The notes under the pieces were generated by a model. That model saw only the letters and a list, made by a program, of their open reading frames with translations, was not told where the DNA came from and did not search any database. From the NCBI GenBank assembly GCA_910577785.1, contig CAJTNT010000022.1, forward strand, positions 7,292-71,291: a stretch of 64,000 nucleotides of DNA. The letters are read 5' to 3'. The stretch is from an uncultured Lachnospiraceae bacterium (GTDB taxonomy: Bacteria; Bacillota; Clostridia; Lachnospirales; Lachnospiraceae). The translations under genes and the position numbers were made by a program. How positions within the stretch are numbered: the stretch's first letter is position 1; each line of letters begins with the position of its first letter. Of the stretch, positions 17,086 through 24,212 are shown piece after piece.

Positions 17086-19175
17086 GAGGAGACGAGTTTT
17101 TGGACAAGATGGAGCTTGTCGACCCCGCTTATGTGGAAGCGGCGGACATGGAACCACAAAATGAGCCGCAAAAGCAGAAATATGGCCAGACGGAACAGGC
17201 CGAGACAAAACATGGCCAGACGGAACATGACGGGACGGAACATGACGGAGCGAAACATACCTGGATGAAACACGCCTGGATGAAATGGGCTGCCGCTGCG
17301 GCCTGCCTGTGCCTGATTGCTGCGGCCGTCCTGCCTTATGTGCTTCCACAAAAGAATGGGAATGTGCAACAAAATGTGGAACCTCTTGTAAGCACAGAGG
17401 AGAATCCCAATGCTTCGGAAAAGGAGCCATCCAAGCCAGATACCCAGCCTTCTGAGCCCGAACGGGATCCTTTCAAGCCAACGGGTGAGCCGGATACTGC
17501 ATTTGCCGCAAATACCTCTGATACCTATGCTACGCTTCCGGAACTGCTCGCCTACTTAAGCAGCCATGAATCGCACGACAGCATGTATGCAGGCGATGGG
17601 CTAGATACTCCTGCAGCTTCCGGCGAGCCGGATGAGGCGAAAGAAACCGGGCTGGTTGAAAATACTGGCGTTGCCGTCAGCGGCGATGGGAAATATTCCT
17701 ACCATATCGGAGAAGACGCGATCTATATTTCCCAGCTGGACGGCAAAAATACACAGAATGTGGGCACGATTGACGAAAATGCAGATGCTATCTTTGCCTG
17801 CGGCAATCACCTGCTGGTGATATCCCGCATCTGGCCCAGTGGGAATGATCCCGACTTTACGTCCAGCGTATGCGTTGGCATTTATGATATCACTGCCCCC
17901 GATAAGCCGACACGGCAAGAAGAATATACCCAGCTTGGCGAGCTTTCCTCCTGCTGGATGGTGAACGGAGTGCTGTTCCTGGTCACCAGCGATGGCCAAT
18001 GCGCCTGCGGATGGTCACGGACGGACGACCTGTCCCAGTACTACCCTTCCCTCCAGCATAACGACAAAGCTGTGGAATGGACCGATGAGGATATTTCTAT
18101 CCTGGGCGAGCCGACCAAGGTGCAGTATTCTGCTATTACTGCCATTGACGGGAACAGCGGACAGATTGTAAAAAAGAAAGCTATTTACGGCGATATCTGG
18201 AATCTGTTCTATGGAGAAGGCTGGATCGCGGCCTCTGTTTTTGGCGAGACGCTTACGTACCGGGAAAACCCTGTCCTCTATACCTTTGGCAGCGATTTGG
18301 GGTTCACTGGTAAGATTAATACAGCGGAAATTATGGGGGCGCCGGAAAAGAATACGTTAGAGGATGGCATGGGGCAGGACGGAAGCTATCTGCAAATTGA
18401 ATCTGTCTCAAATTATGAAGGGATTTACCGTCTGCTGGGGACGTTCCTGAAGTGCGAAGGAGATTCCAATGAGCAGTCCTTTATGGCGATCGCAGCCAAT
18501 GCCCAGACGGGAGAATCCGGGTCGCAGCTGCTCAAAATAGACACCGGAAGCCTGCATGACGAATTTACAGAAATCCTCTGGGAAGATAACCGGGCGATTG
18601 CCTGTATTGGCATTGGCATGTTGGAAACAAAATTCCTCTTTGCCGAATTTAGCGGCTCGGATGTAACATTCCAGGAAACAGAACTGAAAGCAGACTATTT
18701 AAACAGCCAGGTTGGCGTGATCTATGGAAATCCCTTTGGCGATTTTGAAACCTTAATCCCTATGGGGGATGGCATTTATGTGCGGTATTCAAATCCTGCG
18801 ATAGGGCCTGGCGGCTTCGATGTATTTGATTTTTCTGACAGCGCTGCGCCCAAGCTCCTATACCGTGCCGAAGACTCCCTCAGCGGGCAGGATGCCTTCG
18901 ACTTTGCTTGGCATGTTTACGATGCGCGTACATTTGGGACTTTAAAGGTTCTTCTGGATGGCGGAGAAGAATACTCTCAGAACGTTAAGCTCGCATGGTG
19001 TATCTACTCCATGGATGACGGCAGCCAGACAGAAATTACGCTGCAAGAAGAACACTTGCTGGATGGAGAGATTGAGGGCTTCTCGGGGGCACAAAACATT
19101 GGCTTTGCCATCTTCGAGGCTAACGGCAATGTTTACTATGTTACAGAGCAGAAGGAATCGGCTGCTGTTTTATAA
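17082..19175 (+). CDS. Membrane-anchored secreted beta-propeller protein, putative anti-sigma partner
   Basis: 697 aa from the ATG at 17082 (MRGDEFLDKMELVDPAYVEAAD), behind AAGGAGG and overlapping the sigma-factor stop. A cytoplasmic part of about 65 residues contains imperfect repeats (KHGQTEHDGTEHDGAKH and similar), then one transmembrane helix at about residues 69-89. A Pro/Glu/Ser-rich linker leads to a large extracellular domain (from about residue 160) with repeated blades such as GKYSYHIGEDAIYISQLDG and HLLVISRIWPSG, resembling the PF09826 C-terminal beta-propeller family. Coupling to the sigma gene suggests signal transfer across the membrane. The propeller call is moderate and the anti-sigma role inferred. 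Confidence 0.78.
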   Translation: MRGDEFLDKMELVDPAYVEAADMEPQNEPQKQKYGQTEQAETKHGQTEHDGTEHDGAKHTWMKHAWMKWAAAAACLCLIAAAVLPYVLPQKNGNVQQNVEPLVSTEENPNASEKEPSKPDTQPSEPERDPFKPTGEPDTAFAANTSDTYATLPELLAYLSSHESHDSMYAGDGLDTPAASGEPDEAKETGLVENTGVAVSGDGKYSYHIGEDAIYISQLDGKNTQNVGTIDENADAIFACGNHLLVISRIWPSGNDPDFTSSVCVGIYDITAPDKPTRQEEYTQLGELSSCWMVNGVLFLVTSDGQCACGWSRTDDLSQYYPSLQHNDKAVEWTDEDISILGEPTKVQYSAITAIDGNSGQIVKKKAIYGDIWNLFYGEGWIAASVFGETLTYRENPVLYTFGSDLGFTGKINTAEIMGAPEKNTLEDGMGQDGSYLQIESVSNYEGIYRLLGTFLKCEGDSNEQSFMAIAANAQTGESGSQLLKIDTGSLHDEFTEILWEDNRAIACIGIGMLETKFLFAEFSGSDVTFQETELKADYLNSQVGVIYGNPFGDFETLIPMGDGIYVRYSNPAIGPGGFDVFDFSDSAAPKLLYRAEDSLSGQDAFDFAWHVYDARTFGTLKVLLDGGEEYSQNVKLAWCIYSMDDGSQTEITLQEEHLLDGEIEGFSGAQNIGFAIFEANGNVYYVTEQKESAAVL

Positions 19176-19376
19176 ACGTCCAGCTGGGAATTAGGCTTCC
19201 GCCTTTCTTCTGCATAAAAAACATCCCCTGGCCATATCATGGTATGGTTGGGGGACATTTAGTTTATAATCTGTTTTCTACAATATCTTTTGATAGCCTA
19301 TGCTATATATTTCGTATCCTGCTTTTGTAAAAATTTTATTCGATGCCTGGTTTTCTGGCTTTACCTGCGCCTTTAT
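19141..19376. repeat. Left copy of a 236-bp direct repeat
   Basis: Matches 20341-20576 at a constant 1200-base offset with about seven substitutions and no gaps. It includes the last codons of the propeller gene, the intergenic terminator and a non-functional copy (19278-19376) of the 3' end of the minus-strand pseF-pseH fusion. Confidence 0.93.
19225..19262. terminator. Imperfect bidirectional terminator hairpin (left copy)
   Basis: CCCC, then CCATA (19232-19236) pairing with TATGG (19244-19248), then GGGGG, flanked by A-rich and T-rich sequence. It would serve the convergent ends of the propeller gene and, in the original arrangement, the pseF-pseH gene. The second copy is at 20425-20462. 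Confidence 0.4.
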
Positions 19377-19491
19377 CACGTTACAATATTTACCTTACAT
19401 CATTTATGATCCAAGGCTCTGCGCATTTCTCAACGGTGCAGCATATCTTTGCCACATTGTTAAGAGGCAAATTCAAATTTTCAATTCTCCA

Positions 19492-19520
19492 TTGTTTTTA
19501 TAGGCGTTTTTTTGTATAAT
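19492..19520 (+). promoter_or_regulatory. Promoter of the PIN-domain cassette
   Basis: TTGTTT (19492-19497), a 17-base spacer and a perfect TATAAT (19515-19520), 44 bases before the first codon. The rest of the 19376-19491 stretch holds only a repeat remnant. Confidence 0.65.
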
Positions 19521-19563
19521 CTAATTATGAAAGCGCTTAACGGAGGTGGTAGATATGGAATAA

Positions 19564-20031
19564 TTGAGAGTTTACCTGGATACTTCGGTAATCAGTCACT
19601 TGCTTCAAAAGGATGTTCCTGAAAAAATGGCTGATACCAGGCAATTATGGGAAATGTTTCGCACAGGAAAGTATGATGTCTATCTTTCCACAGTGACTCT
19701 TGAAGAACTAAAAGGATGTTCAGAGCCCAAGCAGAGCCAACTTTTCGATTATTTAGGATCTATTGATTATACACTCGTTCAAATTGATGATAATGTTGCA
19801 GATATTGCACAGCAGATTATTGAAATGGGTATACTAACCAAAAAAAGCTATGATGATTGCCAACATATCGGAGCTGCTATTGTTAGCGAATGTGATTGCA
19901 TTATATCATGGAATTTTAAGCACATTGTAAATATTAAAACGATACGAGGAGTACGGGCAATTACTAATCTTAACGGCCATAAACCCATTGAGATTCTAAA
20001 TCCATCTGTACTATTAGAAAGCGAGGAATGA
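19564..20031 (+). CDS. PIN-domain ribonuclease, probable VapC-like toxin
   Basis: 155 aa read from TTG at 19564. The PIN fold is clear: YLDTSVISHL supplies the first catalytic Asp, STVTLEELKG the Glu, and SYDDCQHIGAAI the DD pair in the middle, followed by SWNFKHI. Such proteins cleave RNA. The ribosome binding site (GGAGGT, 19542-19547) is spaced for an ATG at 19555 that reads ATG-GAA-TAA and stops before TTG in the same frame. Either translation restarts at TTG or an N-terminal nonsense change has weakened the gene. A small ORF follows, starting two bases after the stop. Confidence 0.82.
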   Translation: MRVYLDTSVISHLLQKDVPEKMADTRQLWEMFRTGKYDVYLSTVTLEELKGCSEPKQSQLFDYLGSIDYTLVQIDDNVADIAQQIIEMGILTKKSYDDCQHIGAAIVSECDCIISWNFKHIVNIKTIRGVRAITNLNGHKPIEILNPSVLLESEE

Positions 20032-20033
20032 TT

Positions 20034-20231
20034 ATGAACCAACCTGTTTTAAGTCATAATTTTACTATTGAGGATATTCATAAATTAAGAGAATATAACT
20101 ACTATCAGACGAAAGATATGAGCCGACAGGAACGCATAGACTATTATAATACTCGCGGCATGGAGGTTCACAAAGAAATACAGGCTAGAAAAAAATTAGC
20201 CGGTTCAGCATCGCTTCATCTCGTTCCTTGA
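20034..20231 (+). CDS. Small antitoxin-like protein downstream of the PIN gene
   Basis: 65 aa from the ATG at 20034, six bases after GAGGA; the first residues are MNQPVLSHNFTIEDIHKLREYNYYQT. It is charged and probably helical, as expected for an antitoxin that wraps a PIN toxin, and toxin-first order is known in such pairs. The last nine residues (GSASLHLVP) come from antisense recombinase-derived sequence beginning near 20200, so the native C-terminus appears replaced. No family is recognised; the antitoxin role is inferred from position only. Confidence 0.6.
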   Translation: MNQPVLSHNFTIEDIHKLREYNYYQTKDMSRQERIDYYNTRGMEVHKEIQARKKLAGSASLHLVP

Positions 20232-20340
20232 TTGCCGCATATTTCCGGATCTCCTGCACAAATGTCCGCACATCCCTTTTCTGTTCATCCGTGCGCCGCA
20301 TCACCAGGACAAGTTCCTGCCGCCGTTTCCAGTTGCTACG
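20203..20340 (-). pseudogene. Serine-recombinase C-terminal fragment (remnant)
   Basis: The minus frame from 20340 stays open for about 50 codons and reads RRQELVLVMRRTDEQKRD, then TFVQEIRKYAAIKE and DEAMLNRLI. This resembles the DUF4368-type tail of large serine recombinases carried by conjugative transposons. It has no start, no catalytic domain and is cut at both ends. It overlaps the 3' end of the antitoxin-like ORF and abuts the right 236-bp repeat, marking past mobile-element activity. The family call is moderate. Confidence 0.5.
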
Positions 20341-20576
20341 TTATGGAGCAGAAGGAATCGGCTGCTGTTTTATAACCGTCCAGCTGTGAATTAGGCTTCC
20401 GCCTTTCTTCTGCATAAAAAACATCCCCTAGCCATATCATGGTATGGTTGGGGGACATTTAGTTTATAATCTGTTTTCTACAATATCTTTTGATAGCCTA
20501 TGCTATAGATTTCGTATCCTGCTTTTGTAAAAATTTTATTCGATCCCTGGTTTTCTGGCTTTACCTGCGCCTTTAT
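20341..20576. repeat. Right copy of the 236-bp direct repeat
   Basis: Pairs with 19141-19376. Here the 3' end of the pseF-pseH gene is functional, while the propeller-gene tail (20341-20373) is a dead copy. Together with the left copy this fixes the original gene order as propeller gene, terminator, pseF-pseH. Confidence 0.93.
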
Positions 20577-21776
20577 TACTGTCCGCTCAGGCAGCGCGGG
20601 TATGCTTTCCTGCCATCGGCGCACTTCCTGCTCTGCCTGGAAGATAAGCTCCTGGCCGTAACCCTTCCCCCGGAATTCGGGCGCGATGCTATAGCTGATT
20701 TCTGCCCCCTCCCTGCCAAATTCCAGGCGCAGGGCGCCAACTTCCAAATCTCCGTCACAGAAGATATAGATCCGCGTGTTTTCTTCCTGCAGCTTGTTCC
20801 CATACCAATTTCGGTGTTCCTCATAAGAAATCGGAGCCATGGAAAATGAATTTTTGCGCACTTCCTTATCATTTGCCCAGAGAAAAAGCTGCCCCATATC
20901 CTCCCGCTCTGCCTTCCTTAAAAAACAGTGGCGTGTTGCTATTTTAGAATCTGCCCTTCCCCTCGACTCTGATCCATCTTTGGTATCCTCTTCGTTCTTC
21001 AAATTTACTTTACTTTTGCTATCTTCTACACGCCTTAAATCTGCACCGCCCTTGAAATCTGATTCTTTTTGGGCATCTACTGTTTTTTCTCTCATAAAAC
21101 GATACTTTAATTCTGCAAGGCGCCAGTCCTGCTCGCTGTCAATGTCCTGCACTTCCATTTCCGGCACGATGACTGCACGGGTATGTACGGACACAAGCTG
21201 CCTGTTTTCTAAGAAAGGCGCTACACGGAAACAATAGAACTGGCCGCAGTCATGGTACATGGGTGGGATATCCTGCGAACGTCTGGGGGCATATTCCGGG
21301 AAAGCATATCTGGCCTCTCCGTTTTCCAGCAAAAAGCCGCGCATCGGAGGAAAAGAAAAGGCTGTTACCGGGATAACAGAGTCCGTCCCTTCTTCTTCCA
21401 GGCATTCCATGGCATGCTTCAGTTTTTCTGCCGTAACAAAGGGGGCTGTCGGATAAATGCAGCAGGCAGACTGAAATTCCCTGCCGGCTGCCTTGTATTG
21501 CGCAAATACTTCCAGAAGCACATCGGCAGTCGTGGCATAATCATCGGCAGTCTCTGCGGAGCGCAGGAATGGGACTGCCGCGCCATATTGCCTGGCAATC
21601 CCTGCAATCTCCGTGTCTTCTGTAGACACCATAACCTCGTCAAAGATTCCAGACGATAGAGCTGCCTCTATGGAATATGCCAAAATTGGTTTGCCACAGA
21701 AATCGCGGATATTTTTCCTGGGGATGCGCTTGCTGCCGCCGCGGGCGGTAATCATTGCAATTGTTCCTTTTCTCAT
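20478..21776 (-). CDS. pseF: Fused acylneuraminate cytidylyltransferase (PseF/NeuA-like) and GNAT acetyltransferase (PseH-like)
   Basis: 432 aa from the ATG at 21776 behind AGGAGAGAGG. Residues 1-230 are a CMP-sugar synthetase: ITARGGSKRIPRKN (nucleotide loop), VSTEDTEIA, CCIYPTAPF, and DIDSEQDW near the end. A charged, low-complexity linker (about 235-280) leads to a GNAT domain with ISYSIAPEFRGKGYGQEL (acetyl-CoA loop) and QVKPENQGSNKIF. In pseudaminic acid synthesis PseH N-acetylates the UDP-diamino sugar and PseF activates the final nonulosonate; here both are one chain. It is the last gene of the glycan island. Its 3' end is duplicated at 19278-19376. Confidence 0.88.
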   Translation of the reverse strand: MRKGTIAMITARGGSKRIPRKNIRDFCGKPILAYSIEAALSSGIFDEVMVSTEDTEIAGIARQYGAAVPFLRSAETADDYATTADVLLEVFAQYKAAGREFQSACCIYPTAPFVTAEKLKHAMECLEEEGTDSVIPVTAFSFPPMRGFLLENGEARYAFPEYAPRRSQDIPPMYHDCGQFYCFRVAPFLENRQLVSVHTRAVIVPEMEVQDIDSEQDWRLAELKYRFMREKTVDAQKESDFKGGADLRRVEDSKSKVNLKNEEDTKDGSESRGRADSKIATRHCFLRKAEREDMGQLFLWANDKEVRKNSFSMAPISYEEHRNWYGNKLQEENTRIYIFCDGDLEVGALRLEFGREGAEISYSIAPEFRGKGYGQELIFQAEQEVRRWQESIPALPERTVIKAQVKPENQGSNKIFTKAGYEIYSIGYQKIL

Positions 21777-21860
21777 CTCTGCCTCTCTCCTAATGTACAT
21801 ACATACTTGTATCTGTAGAATGGTGCATCTGCACAATCCGTATTGCTTTTGTCTCTTTAT

Positions 21861-21954
21861 ATATTACTGCGGCGGTTAAATATCAACGGATTTTACGCAG
21901 CAGATGGAAAACTAGGCAAATAAAAACTTCGATATTTAACCGCCGCAGTAATAT
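21861..21954. repeat. Perfect 24-bp inverted repeat, 46-base spacer
   Basis: Arms 21861-21884 and 21931-21954 are exactly complementary (core ACTGCGGCGGTTAAATATC). They lie in the gap between gmhA (stop at 22050) and pseF-pseH (start at 21776). Possible roles are a long RNA hairpin, the ends of a tiny mobile element, or recombination sites. No T-run follows either arm. The remaining 21955-22049 bases hold nothing recognisable. Confidence 0.92.
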
Positions 21955-22049
21955 GATGCCAGGAAACGTAATTAACTGAAAAATCATATTGCCTATCTTC
22001 TCTGTCATACCGCTTGCATCTTTGACATTTAATTGATATCTCTGGCACG

Positions 22050-22628
22050 TTACAGGCACTCCCCATCGCGCCCCATAATCGTATCCACAATCTGCTGCAG
22101 CACCAGATTGTGGATAGACTCTACAATCCCATATTGATTGGAGGGTACATAAATATTGTAGATTCCCATACTACTTATCCTGTTATCCCTCTGGAAACCG
22201 GAAAAAGTGATTACCTGCATCTCCTTATCTTCCGCTGCCTGGATAGCATTTACAATATTCTGGGAATTGCCAGAACTGCTGATTGCCACCAGCAAGTCGC
22301 CTGGATTCCCCAAGAACTCCAGGGGCCTGGAAAAGATATGCTCATATCCGTAGTCATTTCCCATGCAGGTCGTGACGGAGGTATCATATAAGCTGTATGT
22401 CTTCATCCCGCCATTTTTCATAAAATCTGCCGTCATATGGCTGGCGATGGCCGCACTGCCGCCATTGCCGATGAAAAAGACTTGCTTTCCCTGGTTTTTC
22501 ACCCTGGAAAACAGTTCCACCAGCCCCTGCATGGCTCCTGCATAATCAAGCTTCTGCTTTTTGCACAGATTATATATTTCTATGGCATGCAGGCACTGGA
22601 TCAGTTCCTGTATGTATTGCTTATACAT
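22050..22628 (-). CDS. gmhA: Phosphoheptose isomerase (SIS domain)
   Basis: 192 aa from the ATG at 22628 (MYKQYIQELIQCLH), with GGAAGGA six bases before; the start overlaps the previous gene by eight bases. The SIS fold shows FFIGNGGSAAIASHMTADF near residues 48-66, LLVAISSSGNSQNIVNAI near 110, and VESIHNLVLQQIVDTIMG at the end, all typical of GmhA, which converts sedoheptulose 7-phosphate to glycero-manno-heptose 7-phosphate. With the HldE-like gene two positions upstream it defines a heptose branch of the island. Confidence 0.9.
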   Translation of the reverse strand: MYKQYIQELIQCLHAIEIYNLCKKQKLDYAGAMQGLVELFSRVKNQGKQVFFIGNGGSAAIASHMTADFMKNGGMKTYSLYDTSVTTCMGNDYGYEHIFSRPLEFLGNPGDLLVAISSSGNSQNIVNAIQAAEDKEMQVITFSGFQRDNRISSMGIYNIYVPSNQYGIVESIHNLVLQQIVDTIMGRDGECL

Positions 22629-23634
22629 TGCTCTGCTGTTCCTTCCCAAGGTATTTAAACCAGTCGCTGGTCGCCTCGCTTATGCTGTCCGGCGTCCAGA
22701 CGGGAGCTTCGCGCCAGTAATCAATATTGGCAAGAATCCTAGCCACGCCCTCTTCCAATGTGATCTTCGCCTTCCAGCCTAGGGCTTTTTCTATTTTGCC
22801 TGTATCTGCAAACGTGCAGTCCGGCTCGCCGGGGCGTTTGGGGATATGCACAATCTCCCCGCCCAAAAGCTCACATAAGCGATTGACAGAATATGTCCCG
22901 CCGCTCCCCACATTAAAGGTATCATTTACTACATCCGACATAGCTGCTGTATAAAATGCATCCGCCACATCCGTCACATAGGTAAAATCCCTAGTCTGCT
23001 CTCCGTTTCCCACTACTGTAAATGGCTTTCCCGCCAGCTTCTGCGCCAGAAACACGCCAAAAACCGCACCGTATGTCCCAGATGTACGAGAACGTGTCCC
23101 GTAAACATTAAACAGGCGCAGGGTTATTACCGGAAGCCCATAGACCTGCCCCCAATGAAGCACTGTCTCCTCGCCAAGCCTCTTGGTTAAGGCATATGGG
23201 TATTGCGGGCGGATTTCCGCCATTTCCTTCGTGGGAAATTCATCCGGTATCCCATAGCAGGAAGAGGAAGCTGCATATACTAATTTTTGGACTCCTGCCT
23301 CTCTGGCACATTCTGCTACATTATAGGTTCCCAGAACGTTTGAGGAATAGTATTCCCACGGCTTTTGGATGGACGGTACTATATCCGCCAGGGCTGCCAG
23401 ATGGAACACATAATCCACGCCTGCAAAGACGGGCGCGATTTCCTCCCTGCTGCGGATGTCCATCTGGTAAACCGTTAAGTTTCCGTTTCCTTTCTGATGA
23501 TCCAGATTCTCTGGCCTTCCTGTTGTGAAATTATCAATGACACGGACGGTATGCCCCTCTGCCAGCAGGCGGTCTACAATATGGGAGCCAATAAAACCGC
23601 AGCCGCCTGTTACTAATGAAATGATGTTGCACAT
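22621..23634 (-). CDS. NAD-dependent sugar-nucleotide epimerase/dehydratase (extended SDR)
   Basis: 337 aa from the ATG at 23634 behind AAAAAGGAG. The NAD loop is LVTGGCGFIGSHIVD at the N-terminus; the catalytic triad shows as YAASSSCYG and YPYALTKRLGE (YxxxK). RLFNVYG and RPGEPDCTFAD follow the UDP-galactose 4-epimerase-like pattern. Its place between gmhA and the HldE-like gene suggests action on a nucleotide-heptose or a hexose donor; the exact substrate is uncertain. In-frame codons upstream of 23634 fall in repetitive intergenic sequence and were left out. Confidence 0.88.
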   Translation of the reverse strand: MCNIISLVTGGCGFIGSHIVDRLLAEGHTVRVIDNFTTGRPENLDHQKGNGNLTVYQMDIRSREEIAPVFAGVDYVFHLAALADIVPSIQKPWEYYSSNVLGTYNVAECAREAGVQKLVYAASSSCYGIPDEFPTKEMAEIRPQYPYALTKRLGEETVLHWGQVYGLPVITLRLFNVYGTRSRTSGTYGAVFGVFLAQKLAGKPFTVVGNGEQTRDFTYVTDVADAFYTAAMSDVVNDTFNVGSGGTYSVNRLCELLGGEIVHIPKRPGEPDCTFADTGKIEKALGWKAKITLEEGVARILANIDYWREAPVWTPDSISEATSDWFKYLGKEQQSNV

Positions 23635-23737
23635 AGCATTTTTCTCCTTTTTGGCATCTGATTTATATTTTTTCACTTCTTTTCCATTTTCAGCATCTGC
23701 TTTACCTGTTCCATTCTTTTTCGTTTTCAGCATCTGC

Positions 23738-23766
23738 TTTACATTTTCTCCATTCCTTGCTATAAT
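23738..23766 (+). promoter_or_regulatory. Strong promoter for the 55-aa ORF
   Basis: TTTACA (23738-23743), 17-base spacer, TATAAT (23761-23766), near consensus. It points right, against the island's transcription. Two near-copies of TTTTCAGCATCTGCTTTAC lie just upstream, in the gap before the epimerase gene. Confidence 0.7.
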
Positions 23767-23844
23767 TACAATATACAGCCGCTATCGATTGCCTACCGTT
23801 CCATAACATATTCTTTTCCTATTTTTATGTAAGGAGGTGTTCCC

Positions 23845-24012
23845 ATGCCAAGCGATAAGGAAATGATTAATAACCTGATCGACATCTATACAAACCTGCA
23901 GCGTATCAAAAACTCCGATGACATACAGAAGGAACTGGATTACCAGCTGGCGATTACAAAGGCAAAGCTAGAATCCTTTGGTATTCCCCTTGAAAATTTA
24001 GAAATCAAGTAG
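23845..24012 (+). CDS. Small 55-aa hypothetical protein
   Basis: Starts at the ATG at 23845 after AAGGAGGTGTTCCC, one of the best ribosome binding sites in the window, and ends at the TAG at 24010-24012. The product begins MPSDKEMINNLIDIYTNLQR and ends ESFGIPLENLEIK; it is soluble, acidic and helical. With its own near-consensus promoter and a terminator 17 bases after the stop it is a complete single-gene unit, antisense in direction to the whole island. I do not recognise a family. Confidence 0.75.
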   Translation: MPSDKEMINNLIDIYTNLQRIKNSDDIQKELDYQLAITKAKLESFGIPLENLEIK

Positions 24013-24028
24013 CCCGCATAGCTACCCA

Positions 24029-24073
24029 AAAAGGCATAAGGCCGTTGGACTTCCGATGTGCTTTATGCCTTTT
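24029..24073. terminator. Terminator after the 55-aa ORF
   Basis: AAAAGGCATAA (24029-24039) pairs perfectly with TTATGCCTTTT (24063-24073). Symmetric, so it could also act on the minus strand between the HldE-like gene and the epimerase gene. Confidence 0.75.
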
Positions 24074-24100
24074 CTTCTGCCCTTACATAACGTCTTTTCC

Positions 24101-24212
24101 ATATTCAGCAACAGCCATCCTTCCAATAGTCAGCAACGTGCCATCCTTTTAATAGTCAGCAGTGTGCTATCCTTTCAATATTCAGCAGCAGCCGTCCTTT
24201 AAATATTCAACA
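24101..24212. repeat. Degenerate 25-26-bp tandem repeats
   Basis: ATATTCAGCA/ATAGTCAGCA starts at 24101, 24126, 24152 and 24178, with a partial unit at 24203. The last units overlap the final codons of the HldE-like gene, so its C-terminus (TLLNI) is repeat-derived. Confidence 0.8.
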
